DNA of 64,000 bases from Eubacteriales bacterium. Its GTDB lineage: Bacteria; Bacillota_A; Clostridia; Christensenellales; Aristaeellaceae. Positions within the stretch are counted from its first letter, which is position 1, and each line of letters opens with the position of its first letter. The notes beneath the pieces were generated by a model that worked only from the letters and a program-made list of their open reading frames with translations, had not been told where the DNA came from and ran no database searches. The position numbers were made by a program, and so were the translations under genes. Positions 7,764 through 16,677 of this stretch are shown one piece after another. The stretch covers positions 62,001 to 126,000 of the forward strand of contig JARKQG010000075.1 in NCBI GenBank assembly GCA_029974035.1, read 5' to 3'.

Positions 7764-10700
7764 AACCCATTCGGCTTACGATGCAGGCGTTTTGCTCCTA
7801 CGCGGGCGAAACCGTCGTTGCCTTCGACCGGCTGGGCGGCCGCGGCCTGTACCTGATCACCGGAAACACCGGCGCGGGCAAGACCACCCTCTTTGACGCG
7901 ATCTGTTTTGCCCTCTACGGCGTGGCCAGCGGCGAGGCGCGGCGGGACGACACCCTTTTGCGCAGCAGCCTCGCCCCGCCGGACCGGGAGACCTATGTGG
8001 AATTCACCTTCGAGCACCGGGGCCACGTCTACACCGTCTGGCGCAGCCCCCGCTACGAACGCCCCAAGAAGCGGGGCGAGGGCACCGTCCGCGAGGAAAC
8101 CCGGGCCCGCCTGACGCTGCCCGGCGGGCGGGTGATCGAAAAGCCCACCGCGGTCAATGAGGAGATCGTGAACATTCTGCGGCTGTCCCGGGAGCACTTT
8201 TCCCGGATCGCCATGATCGCTCAGGGGGATTTTGCGCGGCTCCTTCTGGCCGGGGTGGACGAGCGGCGGCGGATCCTTCAGGCCATCTTCGGCACCCGGT
8301 TTTACGAGGCGGTGCAGGAGATCCTCGCGGGCCGCGCCCGGAAGCTGGAGGACGCCTGGCGCGCCGAGGGGCGCGCCGTCGCGGACGCCTGTCAAAAGCT
8401 GCGCCTGCCGCCGGAGCGGGACGCGGCGGCGCTTGAGGCGTTTTCATCCGACGGGATGCCGGTGAACCTCGACGCCTGGACCGCGCTGGCGCGGGCGGTG
8501 CTGGACGAGGACGCGGCGGCGCTTCGGGAAAACGACGGAAACCGGGATGCGGCGCGGGCGCGCTCGGAGGGCCTCGTGCGCCGGCGCGCCGAGGCGGAGC
8601 GGACCCGGGCAGAGCATAAGGCCCTGGGCGACGCCGTCGCGGCGCTTGAGGAACTGGCGCGGGAGGAACCCGCTGTCGAAAAGGCGCGGCTGGAGCTTCG
8701 CCTGGCCGAGGCGGCTTCCGGGGTGGACGCGGATGCCGCCTTCTGGGCCGAGGCGTCCGGCGCGCTGGAGGAGCTGGAGCGGGACGCGGCCCGGGCGAAG
8801 GCGCTAATTGGCGATCTTCGGTCGAAGCGCCCGGCCCTTTCGGCGGCGCTGGAGGCGTCCGAAGCGCGGCGGGCGCAGGCGCAGGCGGCCGAGGTGCGGG
8901 CCGCAGCCATCCGGGAGCAGATCCCCCGGTACCAGGATATCGAAGGGATGGACCGCGGGATCGCGGACGCGCAAAAGGCGCGGGACGACGCCGACAGGGA
9001 TGCGCAGACCGCGTCAAATGAGGAGGCGCGGATCAAGCGGCTGAAGGAGGATGCGACCGCGGAGCGGGAGGCGCTTTCCGGCGCGGAGGGCGCGCTGGGC
9101 GCGCTGGAGGCGCAACTGGACGGCGCGCAAAGGCGCGCGGCGTCGCTGGAAGCGCTGCGGCGGGCGCTGGCCGCCTTTGAGGCGGGCGCGCCGGGGCTCT
9201 TCCGCGCGCAGGAGGCGGCCGGGGCCGCGCTTTCGGAGGCCGAGGCGCGCGCGAAGGCGTACCGGCGGCTGTACAACGCGTTCCAGCGGGGGCAGGCGGG
9301 GCTGATGGCCGCGGCGCTGGAGGAGGGCGAGCCCTGCCCGGTCTGCGGCGCCACTCATCACCCGCAAAAGGCCCCGCTGTCCGACGAGACCCCCACCCAG
9401 GCGCAGGTGGAGGCCGCGGAGGCGGACGCCGCGCGGGCCCGGACCGGCGCGGAGAACGCCGTTTCGGCGGCAAAGGTGCTCAAGGCAGAGCGGGATAAGG
9501 AATGGGAGCGACTGGAGGCGGACTGGCAGCGGTGCCACGAGGACGACCCCGCCGCGGGGGCCGCGTCCGCGCCGAGCGCCCGCGCGGCGGAGGCGGCGGC
9601 GCGGGCGCAGCGGGCGCAACTGGGCGATCTTCTGCGGCGCAAGGCGGGGCTGGAGCGGGATGTGGAGCGGCTGCGGAAACTGAAGGCGGACATCCCCGGA
9701 TACGAGCGCGGCGTGGACGAGGCCCGCGAGGCCATGATCCAGGCGCAAAAGCGCCGCGCGGAGGCGTCCGCCAGGCTGGAGGGCCTCGCGCAGAAGCGCG
9801 GAGAAGCGGCCCGGTTCCTTCCCGCCGCGACGGAGGCCGAAGCCCTCCGCCTGGCCGAAGCGCTGGAGGCGGAGCACGCCCGCTGGCGCGAAGCGCAGGA
9901 CGCCGCGAAAAAGGCACTGGACGACTGCGACCGCGACATCGCCGCGGCGGAGGGCGCGCTGGAGGCGCTCGAGGTCCGGCGGCCCGACCGGGAGCGCAGG
10001 GCGAAAAAGCGGCGGGACGCGTTTCTGAGCGCGCTTGCGGGGGCGGGGTTTGAAAGCGAGGGCGCCTACCGCGGCGCGCGGCGGGCGCCGGAGGCGGTGG
10101 CCGCGCTGCGGGGCGACATCGACGCCTACGAGCAGGCCGTTCACAGCGCCAATCAGGAGGCCAGCCGGCTGCGCGCGGCGCTTCAGGGCAGGCCGCCGAC
10201 GGACATGGAGGCGCTGGAGCGCGAGGAAGCCGGGGCGGCCGACGCCCTCCGGGCGCTGGAGGACGAACGGCTGCGCCTGGGCGTGCGGATCGAATCCAAC
10301 CGGACGCTGACGGCCTCGGTCGCGCGGCGGGCGAGGGAATTTGCGCGCCTGGGCGAAGCGTACGCGATGGTCAAAAGCCTGTCCGACGCCGCCGACGGCA
10401 AATCCGTCCGGGACGACGCGGGCAGGCAGAGCCTGGAAGTGTACGTACTGTCCAAGATGTTCGACGAGGTGATCCTCTTTGCCAACCAGCGCTTTTCGGA
10501 GATGACCGGCGGCCAGTACGAACTGGCGCGGGAGGAATCCTACCGCAACCGCAGATCCGCCTTCGGGCTGGACCTCAACGTCATGGACCACTTCACCGGC
10601 GCGCTCCGGCCGGTCAACACCCTCTCGGGCGGCGAGTCCTTCATGGCGTCGCTTTCGCTGGCGCTGGGCTTTGCCGACACCATCAGCGCCCAGGCGGGCG

Positions 10701-10915
10701 GCGTCACGCTGGATGCCCTGTTCGTGGATGAGGGCTTCGGTACGCTGGACGAGGCCGCGCTGGACCAGGTGATGGGCGCGCTGGGCAAGCTGGCCCGGGG
10801 GGACAAGCTGGTCGGGCTGATCTCCCACGTGGCGGAGATGAAGCGGCGCATCGACCGGCAGATCGTGGTGAAAAAGGACCGCCAGGGCGGAAGCCGGGCG
10901 GAGGTGCTGGCCTGA
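7760..10915 (+). CDS. sbcC: Exonuclease SbcC (Rad50-type ATPase subunit)
   Basis: A 1051-residue SMC-like ATPase. N-terminal half ATPase with Walker A GNTGAGKTTLFD (residues ~35-46), then a long Ala/Glu/Arg-rich coiled coil, a zinc hook CPVCGATHH at residues 526-534, the returning coil, and the C-terminal half with signature NTLSGGESFMASLSLALG and Walker B LDALFVDEGFGTLDE. Length and order match SbcC/Rad50. The coil is extremely GC-rich, which produces very long spurious antisense readings. Coupled to sbcD through a 4-base overlap. It ends 26 bases from the convergent gnd gene with no obvious terminator between. Confidence 0.96.
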   Translation: MKPIRLTMQAFCSYAGETVVAFDRLGGRGLYLITGNTGAGKTTLFDAICFALYGVASGEARRDDTLLRSSLAPPDRETYVEFTFEHRGHVYTVWRSPRYERPKKRGEGTVREETRARLTLPGGRVIEKPTAVNEEIVNILRLSREHFSRIAMIAQGDFARLLLAGVDERRRILQAIFGTRFYEAVQEILAGRARKLEDAWRAEGRAVADACQKLRLPPERDAAALEAFSSDGMPVNLDAWTALARAVLDEDAAALRENDGNRDAARARSEGLVRRRAEAERTRAEHKALGDAVAALEELAREEPAVEKARLELRLAEAASGVDADAAFWAEASGALEELERDAARAKALIGDLRSKRPALSAALEASEARRAQAQAAEVRAAAIREQIPRYQDIEGMDRGIADAQKARDDADRDAQTASNEEARIKRLKEDATAEREALSGAEGALGALEAQLDGAQRRAASLEALRRALAAFEAGAPGLFRAQEAAGAALSEAEARAKAYRRLYNAFQRGQAGLMAAALEEGEPCPVCGATHHPQKAPLSDETPTQAQVEAAEADAARARTGAENAVSAAKVLKAERDKEWERLEADWQRCHEDDPAAGAASAPSARAAEAAARAQRAQLGDLLRRKAGLERDVERLRKLKADIPGYERGVDEAREAMIQAQKRRAEASARLEGLAQKRGEAARFLPAATEAEALRLAEALEAEHARWREAQDAAKKALDDCDRDIAAAEGALEALEVRRPDRERRAKKRRDAFLSALAGAGFESEGAYRGARRAPEAVAALRGDIDAYEQAVHSANQEASRLRAALQGRPPTDMEALEREEAGAADALRALEDERLRLGVRIESNRTLTASVARRAREFARLGEAYAMVKSLSDAADGKSVRDDAGRQSLEVYVLSKMFDEVILFANQRFSEMTGGQYELAREESYRNRRSAFGLDLNVMDHFTGALRPVNTLSGGESFMASLSLALGFADTISAQAGGVTLDALFVDEGFGTLDEAALDQVMGALGKLARGDKLVGLISHVAEMKRRIDRQIVVKKDRQGGSRAEVLA

Positions 10916-10941
10916 CGCACCCCGGCGGTTTGGCGCGGGGG

Positions 10942-12393
10942 CTACGCGTTGTAGGTGCCGGCCTTCGTATCGCCGCCCTCGCCCGTCCAGTTGGTGTGGA
11001 AGAAGACGCCCCGGGGCGCGTCCGCGCGCTCGTAGGTGTGGGCGCCGAAGTAGTCGCGCTGGGCCTGCAGCAGGTTGTGGGGCAGGTGCGCCGCGCGGTA
11101 GCCGTCGTAATAGGCAAGCGCGGCCTGGAACGCGGGCACGGGCAGCCCGCTCAGGGCGGCGTCCGCGCAGACCCCGCGCCAGCCTGCCTGCGCCGAGCCG
11201 AGGGCCTCCACAAAATAGGGGGCGAGCATTAGGTTGGCGAGGTCCGGATCGGCGTCGTAGGCCTCCTTGATGCGCCCGAGGAACGCCGAGCGGATGATGC
11301 ATCCGCCCCTCCAGATGAGCGCGATGCCGCCGTAATTCAGCTTCCAGCCGTAGGCCTTCGCCGCCGCGCGCATCAGTTGGAACCCCTGGGCGTAGCTGAC
11401 GATCTTGCTGGCGTAGAGCGCCTGCCCGATGGCCTCGGTCATTTCGCGCCGGTCGCCCCGGAACCGGGGTTCGGGCCCGGCGAGTACGCCCGCCGCGCGC
11501 ACGCGCTCCTCCTTGAGGGCGCTGAGAAACCGGGCGAACACAGCCTCGCTGATCAGCGTCAGCGGGACGCCCTCGTCCAGCGCGGCCGCGCACGTCCACT
11601 TGCCGGTGCCCTTCTGGCCGGCGGCGTCCAGAATTTTGTCGAGGAGCGGGGCGCCGTCTTCGTCCCGGTAGGCCAGGATGTCCCGGGTGATCTCGATCAG
11701 GTAGCTGTTTAGCGCCCCCTCGTTCCAGGCGCTGAAGGTTTCGTGCATCTCGTCCGCGGTCATGCCCATTCGGTCCTTCATCAGCTGGTACGCCTCGCAG
11801 ATCAGCTGCATGTCGCCGTACTCGATGCCGTTGTGCACCATCTTCACAAAGTGGCCCGCGCCGCCCTCGCCCACCCACTCGCAGCAGGGGGAGCCGTCCG
11901 GTGCCTTCGCGCTGATGGCCTGAAAGATGGGCTTCACCCGCGGCCAGGCGGCGGGGGAGCCCCCGGGCATCATGCTGGGCCCCTTCAGCGCGCCCTCCTC
12001 GCCGCCGGAAACGCCGGTGCCCACGTAGAGAATGCCCTTGCCCTCCACATACGCCATGCGCCGCGCCGTGTCCTGAAAGTGGGAGTTGCCGCCGTCGATG
12101 ATGATGTCGCCCGCGTCCAGGTGCGGGATCAGGCGATCAATCAGCTCGTCCACCGGTTGACCGGCCTTCACCAGCATCATCACCATTCGGGGCTTTTTGA
12201 GGGCCGATACGAGTTCTTCGATGGAGTAGGTGCCCAGGATGGGCTGGCCCTTGGCGCGCCCGGCGAGAAAGTCCGTCACCCGCTGTCCGGTGCGGTTGTA
12301 GACCGCCACGGTAAACCCCTTTGAGGCCATGTTCATCACCAGGTTTTCCCCCATGACGGCCAGGCCGATCAGTCCGATGTCCGCCTGAAGCAT
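10942..12393 (-). CDS. gnd: 6-phosphogluconate dehydrogenase, decarboxylating
   Basis: A 483-residue enzyme with the family's full length. N-terminal NAD(P)-binding fold GLAVMGENLVMNMASKG, with YNRT following strand 2, which is usual for NADP use; the substrate loop VGTGVSGGEEGALKGPSMMPGG is intact, including the Lys and Asn of the active site (FVKMVHNGIEYG). The long form with the C-terminal tail (FHTNWTGEGGDT) matches E. coli Gnd rather than the short GndA/Gnd2 type. It oxidises 6-phosphogluconate to ribulose 5-phosphate, making NADPH. ATG at 12393 behind GGGAGGG. It lies 36 bases after the PfkB kinase gene, so the two are probably one operon for sugar-acid use. Confidence 0.96.
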   Translation of the reverse strand: MLQADIGLIGLAVMGENLVMNMASKGFTVAVYNRTGQRVTDFLAGRAKGQPILGTYSIEELVSALKKPRMVMMLVKAGQPVDELIDRLIPHLDAGDIIIDGGNSHFQDTARRMAYVEGKGILYVGTGVSGGEEGALKGPSMMPGGSPAAWPRVKPIFQAISAKAPDGSPCCEWVGEGGAGHFVKMVHNGIEYGDMQLICEAYQLMKDRMGMTADEMHETFSAWNEGALNSYLIEITRDILAYRDEDGAPLLDKILDAAGQKGTGKWTCAAALDEGVPLTLISEAVFARFLSALKEERVRAAGVLAGPEPRFRGDRREMTEAIGQALYASKIVSYAQGFQLMRAAAKAYGWKLNYGGIALIWRGGCIIRSAFLGRIKEAYDADPDLANLMLAPYFVEALGSAQAGWRGVCADAALSGLPVPAFQAALAYYDGYRAAHLPHNLLQAQRDYFGAHTYERADAPRGVFFHTNWTGEGGDTKAGTYNA

Positions 12394-12429
12394 GAAATCC
12401 CTCCCGAAGACTGTTGATGTCCCGCGGTC

Positions 12430-13506
12430 CTACCGCCTGACGCGGGCGTTGCCCTTCCAGATGTCCCAGATCTGCTCTTCGTCCGCCGGGCAGCCGAAAT
12501 CGTTCTCCAGCGAGGCCACCAGCGCGCCCGAGGCCCATCCGAACCGCACCCATTCCTCCGGCGCCCAGCCGCGGACGACGCCGTAGAGCAGGCCGCCCAC
12601 AAAGGCGTCGCCGCCGCCGATCCGATCCAGCACCGGGATCGGCCGCGGCTCGATCACGTGAAAACGCCCCTCCGACCACAGGATCGCGCCCCACAGGTGC
12701 TCGTTGGCGCTAACCACCTCCCGGAGCGTCGTGGCAAAGGCCCGGGCGCCGGGAAAGGCGTGCCGCGCCGAATCCATCATGCCCTTGAAGGCCTCGATCT
12801 TTCCGGCGAGCCCCGCGCCGCCGCTGGCCGGCCCGTCCAGGCCCAGCGCCAGCTGAAAGTCCTCCTCGTTGCCGATCAGGATGTCCGAAAGGCGGGCGAT
12901 TTCGGTGAACCGGGCCCTGAGCGCCTCCGCCCGCCCCTGCCAGAAGGAGGCGCGGTAATTGAGGTCGAAGCTGACCAGCGTGCCGTGGGCCCCGGCGCGC
13001 CGCGCAAGCTCCAGGCACATCCCGCCGGGGTCCGGGCCGATGGCGGCGATCAGCCCGCTCAGGTGCACAAGGCGGGCGCCCTCCCGGGCGAGGAGGCGAT
13101 CAAGGTCAAAATCCCCGGCGGTGAGGGTGCGCGCCACCTCGCCGGCACGGTCGTTCCACACCCGCGGCCCCCGCAGGCCAAACCCGCTGTCCGCGATGTT
13201 GAACTGGTGGCGCGCCCCCCAGGGGCCGCCCTGGGGAATCTCCGGCCCCTCGTATTCGATGTGCCGGAAGGCGAGATCGCGCCGGATAAAGTCCGCGATG
13301 GGGCTGCCCGATACGAACGCCGTCAGCACCTTGGTGCGAAGCCCCAGCGAGGCGCCGATGGAGAGGACGTTGCTCTCCGCGCTGGTGGCCTGCATGCGGT
13401 ATTCGCGGGCGGTGTGGACCGGTTGCCGGTCCACCGGCGTGATGCGCACCCCCATGCTGGTGGGGCAGAGGATGTCGTAGCGCTGCGCGGAGGCGGATGC
13501 GTCCAT
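12430..13506 (-). CDS. kdgK: PfkB-family sugar kinase, probably 2-keto-3-deoxygluconate kinase
   Basis: A 358-residue ribokinase-fold enzyme. Signature 2 near the C-terminus, DRIGGGDAFVGGLLYG, contains the catalytic Asp; the RIGGGDAF variant (instead of GAGDAF) is common in Bacillota proteins annotated as 2-keto-3-deoxygluconate kinases. N-terminal half has the substrate-side motif AESNVLSIGASLGLRT. ATG at 13506 follows GGAGGG; a longer start at 13587 would run through the regulatory region. Operon with gnd and a divergent GntR/FadR regulator fit a hexuronate or gluconate pathway. The exact substrate is inferred from context, not proven. Confidence 0.75.
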   Translation of the reverse strand: MDASASAQRYDILCPTSMGVRITPVDRQPVHTAREYRMQATSAESNVLSIGASLGLRTKVLTAFVSGSPIADFIRRDLAFRHIEYEGPEIPQGGPWGARHQFNIADSGFGLRGPRVWNDRAGEVARTLTAGDFDLDRLLAREGARLVHLSGLIAAIGPDPGGMCLELARRAGAHGTLVSFDLNYRASFWQGRAEALRARFTEIARLSDILIGNEEDFQLALGLDGPASGGAGLAGKIEAFKGMMDSARHAFPGARAFATTLREVVSANEHLWGAILWSEGRFHVIEPRPIPVLDRIGGGDAFVGGLLYGVVRGWAPEEWVRFGWASGALVASLENDFGCPADEEQIWDIWKGNARVRR

Positions 13507-13539
13507 GGCCAACCCTCCTATGCAAAGAGCATGTATAAT

Positions 13540-13550
13540 CTGTAATACAG
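13540..13550. promoter_or_regulatory. FadR-subfamily operator CTGTAATACAG
   Basis: A perfect inverted repeat around a single central base, 34 bases upstream of the kdgK ATG and in the gap shared with the divergent regulator gene. Its core TGTAATACA fits the T-GT-N(0-3)-AC-A pattern of FadR-subfamily GntR proteins, so the neighbouring regulator is the likely binder. Confidence 0.55.
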
Positions 13551-13611
13551 GCAATGCCATTATAGCCGCGCCGCGGCCCGGTGTCAACGGGAAAAATCCG
13601 CGATAACGGGC

Positions 13612-13640
13612 TTTTCATCCGCGGGCGGATGTTGTATAAT
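13612..13640 (+). promoter_or_regulatory. Sigma-A promoter of the GntR regulator
   Basis: TTTTCA, 17-bp spacer, TATAAT. The -10 overlaps an in-frame ATG (13639), which rules that codon out as the start of the regulator and supports the GTG at 13672. Confidence 0.65.
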
Positions 13641-13671
13641 GGGGCGCATGGAGCGGGAGGATGTGGGGGCC

Positions 13672-14352
13672 GTGGCAAAAGACGCGATCAGACCCTCGCT
13701 GAGCGACGAGGTCTTTCGGCGGATGCTGGTCAGCATTTCGGAGGGCCAGTGGCCGGAGGGCGGTAAAATTCCCTCGGAGAGCGCGCTGTGCGGGATGTAC
13801 CGCGTGAGCCGCGTCAGCGTGCGCAGCGCCATCGGGCGGCTGCAGGGGCAGGGGCTGGTGACCACGGTGCGGGGCGTGGGCACCTTTGTGTCGCCCCACC
13901 GCGAGCGGGACGGCGCGGAGCCCAGCGACCTCACCAGCCGCACCTTCTGGGATTTTCTTGACTTCCGGATGGCCATCGAGCACAGGGCGATCGGGCTTTT
14001 TGTCGAGCGGGCCGAGCCCGAGGACGTCCGGCACCTGGGCGCCCTGGTGGAGAAGATGTACGCCTGCGGCGAGAACGTGGAGGCGTTCACCGGGCTGGAT
14101 TACGCCTTCCACGACGCCATTCTCCGCGGCGCGCGCAACCCCTTTCTGACAAAGGCGCTGGAACCCTACGCCGGGCGCTATTTTCACTACCTGGGCGAAA
14201 TCCTGCGCTGCGCGGACAAGCCCCTTTCGCGCATATCGCGGGAGCATGAGGCGCTCTTTAAGGCCCTTCGGGACAAAAAGCCCGACGAAGCCCGCGCCTG
14301 CCTCGTGGTAGACCTGAACAACTACCGCGCCAGCCACCCCGTCGAGGGGTGA
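13672..14352 (+). CDS. GntR/FadR-family transcriptional regulator
   Basis: 226 residues. N-terminal winged helix (LSDEVFRRMLVSI...PSESALCGMYRVSRVSVRSAIGRL...GLVTTVRGVGTFV) and a C-terminal FCD all-helical ligand domain with conserved acidic and His residues (FHDAIL, REHEALFKAL) that usually bind a metal and a small carboxylate. Start: GTG at 13672, 11 bases after GGGAGG; earlier in-frame ATGs overlap the -10 box. Divergent to kdgK-gnd, with a FadR-type palindrome between, so it most likely represses or activates those genes in response to a sugar acid. Confidence 0.88.
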   Translation: MAKDAIRPSLSDEVFRRMLVSISEGQWPEGGKIPSESALCGMYRVSRVSVRSAIGRLQGQGLVTTVRGVGTFVSPHRERDGAEPSDLTSRTFWDFLDFRMAIEHRAIGLFVERAEPEDVRHLGALVEKMYACGENVEAFTGLDYAFHDAILRGARNPFLTKALEPYAGRYFHYLGEILRCADKPLSRISREHEALFKALRDKKPDEARACLVVDLNNYRASHPVEG

Positions 14353-14414
14353 CGCCGCCCGTACGGCCGCCGGGAGGCAAAGCGCTCCGACCGGCGCCGG
14401 GAAAGGATCCACCC

Positions 14415-14699
14415 ATGCAGTATCAGCCCAATCCCTTTCCGACGGAGGGCGTCCGGCTCCCGGAGGATCTTTTGCACCTGGGCGAAGCGCTCGCAAAAAA
14501 CACCCACGACGTGTGGGCCAGGCGGCGCATCGGCGAGGGATGGACCTATGGCCCGCGGCGGGACGACGCCGCGAAGGAGCACCCCGGCCTGGTTCCCTAC
14601 GAGAGGCTCTCCGAAGGCGAAAAGGCCTACGACCGGGACACGGCGCTGGAAACGCTTCGGCTGATCGTCGCCCTCGGGTACGACATCGTCCGCAAATAG
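14415..14699 (+). CDS. Stand-alone RyR-domain protein
   Basis: 94 residues, almost all one RyR domain (PF02026-like), the repeat found in ryanodine receptors and scattered bacterial proteins. Diagnostic pattern: VRLPEDLLHLGEALAKNTHDVW, then EGWTYGPRRDD, HPGLVPYERLSEGEKAYDR, and TALETLRLIVALGYDI. ATG at 14415 with AAAGGA upstream. No signal peptide or membrane segment; cytoplasmic. It sits 78 bases before a membrane protein that ends in a second, divergent RyR domain, so the two probably act together, perhaps as ligand-binding adaptor and receptor. The ligand of bacterial RyR domains is not known to me. Confidence 0.85.
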   Translation: MQYQPNPFPTEGVRLPEDLLHLGEALAKNTHDVWARRRIGEGWTYGPRRDDAAKEHPGLVPYERLSEGEKAYDRDTALETLRLIVALGYDIVRK

Positions 14700-14777
14700 C
14701 CCGCGCGGAGCGCGCTTTGCCGGGCGGCGCCCGGCGTCCAGCGCAGGAATATTCGGCCGAAAGGCGGGTGCGCGCCG

Positions 14778-16442
14778 ATGAAAAGGCGATTCAGACCCCA
14801 ATGGGGGCAGATTTTGCCCTGGCTCTCCGTCGTGCCGCTGCTGATCGCGTTCTGGGGCTACTGGCTGGGATACGCGGGCGAGTCCGGCGCCCCGGCGGGC
14901 CCGGGGCAGCATGCGGCGCTCTTTTTCAAGGCGCTCTACAGCTCGGTGCAGATCTACGGGCTTTCCGTCAACAATGAGCTCCTCGCGCTGGACAAGCCCG
15001 GCTACGTGCAGCTCGAAGTGGCGCGGTGGCTGGCGCTCCTGGTCACCACCTCGGTGTTCGCCACCCTCGTCCGCTCGGCGGCCAGGCGGATGGGCGCGTT
15101 TTTCCGCGCTTTGCGGCCGGACGCCGTGGCCGTACACGGCGACGAGAGCCGCGCGGCGCTGCTCAGGCGGCGGTTGGGCGCGCGCCTGGTTCCGGGGGAT
15201 ACGCCGGAGTGCTTTCGCGCGCGGACCCATATTTTGGCCTTTGAATCCGCCCGGGCGATGTACCAGTACATCAACCGGAACCACGAGGCCCTCTTCCGGG
15301 GCGGGAACAGGCGCCTCTATCTTTGCACGCTGGAGCCGCTGTGCCCCATGCGGGAGGATGACGGGATCGTCGTCAGCAACGCGGCGGAGAACTGTGCGCG
15401 CCGCTACTGGGAGGATGAGTTTTTGCGCCGGGGCGAAGCGCGGGTGGCGCTCATCGGCTTTGGCGAGTACGGCCGCGCGCTGCTGACGCAGGCGCTGATG
15501 GTCAACGTATACGGCGCGCCCCGGCTTCTCCGCTACACGGTCTACGGCGACCCGGACGACTATATGGCGCTGCACCCGGGCCTGGCGCAAATCGTGTCGC
15601 TGGACGGCGAAGCGCCGGATGGGGACGCGCTCTCGTTCCGGACGGGGTCCTGGAAGCGCCACATCGACGAACTGCGCCGCGCGGACAGGATCATCGTATG
15701 CGAAAACGCCGACGAGGAAAACATGGCGATCCTGGGGCAGCTGCTGGAGTACGGCGTCGGCGGGCGCATCCATGTGCGCGCGGTCAGCGCGGCCGCCCTC
15801 CGGCGGCTCTGGGTCCGCGGGGCGGACGAGGACAGGATCGGCGTCTTCGGCACCGACGACCAGATCTACACGCCGGACGTCATCATGCGGGGCAGCCTGA
15901 TGCGGCGCGCCATGCTGATCCACGCCCGCTACATCCGCCATTCAAGTCTGGCCCGCGGGGCCTGTGAGGCGCGAAAGTGCGCGAAGCCCGCCGCCGACTG
16001 CCTCGGCTGCGACGTGTTCAGGGAGGACTGGTCGGCCCTGGACGCCTTCAGGCGCAGCTCCAACATCGCGCAGGCGGATCACGCGTCGGTCAAGGTCCGG
16101 GAGGTGCTGGGCGCGGATGTGCCCGTCGACGCGGACGCGCTGCGCGCCTACCGCCGCGCCTTTGAGATGATGCCGCCGTCGGAGAAGAAAAGATGGATGG
16201 CACTGGAGCACGACCGCTGGACGCGCTTCCACCTCTTTCACGGCTGGCGCTACGATTCGGTGCGCGACGACCGCGAAAAGTGCCATAACCTGCTGCTGCC
16301 CTACGACCGGTTGCCCGAGGACCAGTGGATCAAGGACGAGGACGCCTTTACGATGGTCCCGGAGATCTTTGAAGCGGAATGGGCGGAAGCCAAGGGCCGC
16401 GGCGCGCGGTTCGGGCGGCGGACAAAGGCCGCGCCGCGCTGA
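14778..16442 (+). CDS. Membrane protein: two TM helices, TrkA-like NAD-binding fold, Cys cluster, C-terminal RyR domain
   Basis: 554 residues. Two N-terminal membrane helices (about residues 13-32 and 82-99) with a ~50-residue loop lacking a GYG potassium filter. A first Rossmann-like half (~105-200), then a clear TrkA-N glycine motif VALIGFGEYGRALL (~216-230). A tight cysteine cluster, C-x4-C-x6-C-x2-C (residues 396-412), looks like a metal site. The C-terminus (~470-535) is an RyR domain: LEHDRW, GWRYDSVRDD, LLPYDRLPE. Preceded by a small RyR protein and followed by a good terminator, so they form a two-gene unit. The architecture suggests a ligand-gated or sensing membrane protein; no enzymatic activity can be assigned. 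The ribosome binding site is weak. Confidence 0.8.
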   Translation: MKRRFRPQWGQILPWLSVVPLLIAFWGYWLGYAGESGAPAGPGQHAALFFKALYSSVQIYGLSVNNELLALDKPGYVQLEVARWLALLVTTSVFATLVRSAARRMGAFFRALRPDAVAVHGDESRAALLRRRLGARLVPGDTPECFRARTHILAFESARAMYQYINRNHEALFRGGNRRLYLCTLEPLCPMREDDGIVVSNAAENCARRYWEDEFLRRGEARVALIGFGEYGRALLTQALMVNVYGAPRLLRYTVYGDPDDYMALHPGLAQIVSLDGEAPDGDALSFRTGSWKRHIDELRRADRIIVCENADEENMAILGQLLEYGVGGRIHVRAVSAAALRRLWVRGADEDRIGVFGTDDQIYTPDVIMRGSLMRRAMLIHARYIRHSSLARGACEARKCAKPAADCLGCDVFREDWSALDAFRRSSNIAQADHASVKVREVLGADVPVDADALRAYRRAFEMMPPSEKKRWMALEHDRWTRFHLFHGWRYDSVRDDREKCHNLLLPYDRLPEDQWIKDEDAFTMVPEIFEAEWAEAKGRGARFGRRTKAAPR

Positions 16443-16487
16443 TCCCCGCACCGGAGGGGCGCTCCGGCCAAGACGGCCCGCTTTCGA

Positions 16488-16516
16488 CGCCACCGGCATA
16501 CGCCGGCGGCGTTTTT
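16488..16516 (+). terminator. Intrinsic terminator after the RyR membrane gene
   Basis: 10-base arms CGCCACCGGC and GCCGGCGGCG (one A-C mismatch), loop ATAC, then TTTTT. Confidence 0.85.
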
Positions 16517-16561
16517 GACGGATGAACGGCAAAAATTTGGCGACTTTGTGTCGAAATGTTG

Positions 16562-16590
16562 TAGACATTTTGCGCGGGCGGCTGTATAAT
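16562..16590 (+). promoter_or_regulatory. Sigma-A promoter of the glycosyltransferase fusion
   Basis: TAGACA, 17-bp spacer, TATAAT. The leader that follows carries a GCGCGCC-CTC-GGGCGCGC hairpin (16633-16650) shortly before the ribosome binding site. Confidence 0.8.
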
Positions 16591-16677
16591 GGGATGCAAT
16601 TTCGGGAAAAGCAAGATCAAAATCCTCTCAAGGCGCGCCCTCGGGCGCGCGGCGGGATAAAAAGACGAGGGGAAACC

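Noticed and set aside
9014..11878. 954-codon open frame on the minus strand across sbcC and gnd
   Set aside because: Antisense shadow of the GC-rich sbcC coiled coil and an out-of-phase reading of gnd; composition is Arg/Gly/Pro/Ala noise and no motif is present.
14322..15941. 539-codon minus-strand open frame opposite the RyR genes
   Set aside because: Arg/Pro/Ala-rich shadow; RyR and TrkA motifs lie on the plus strand.
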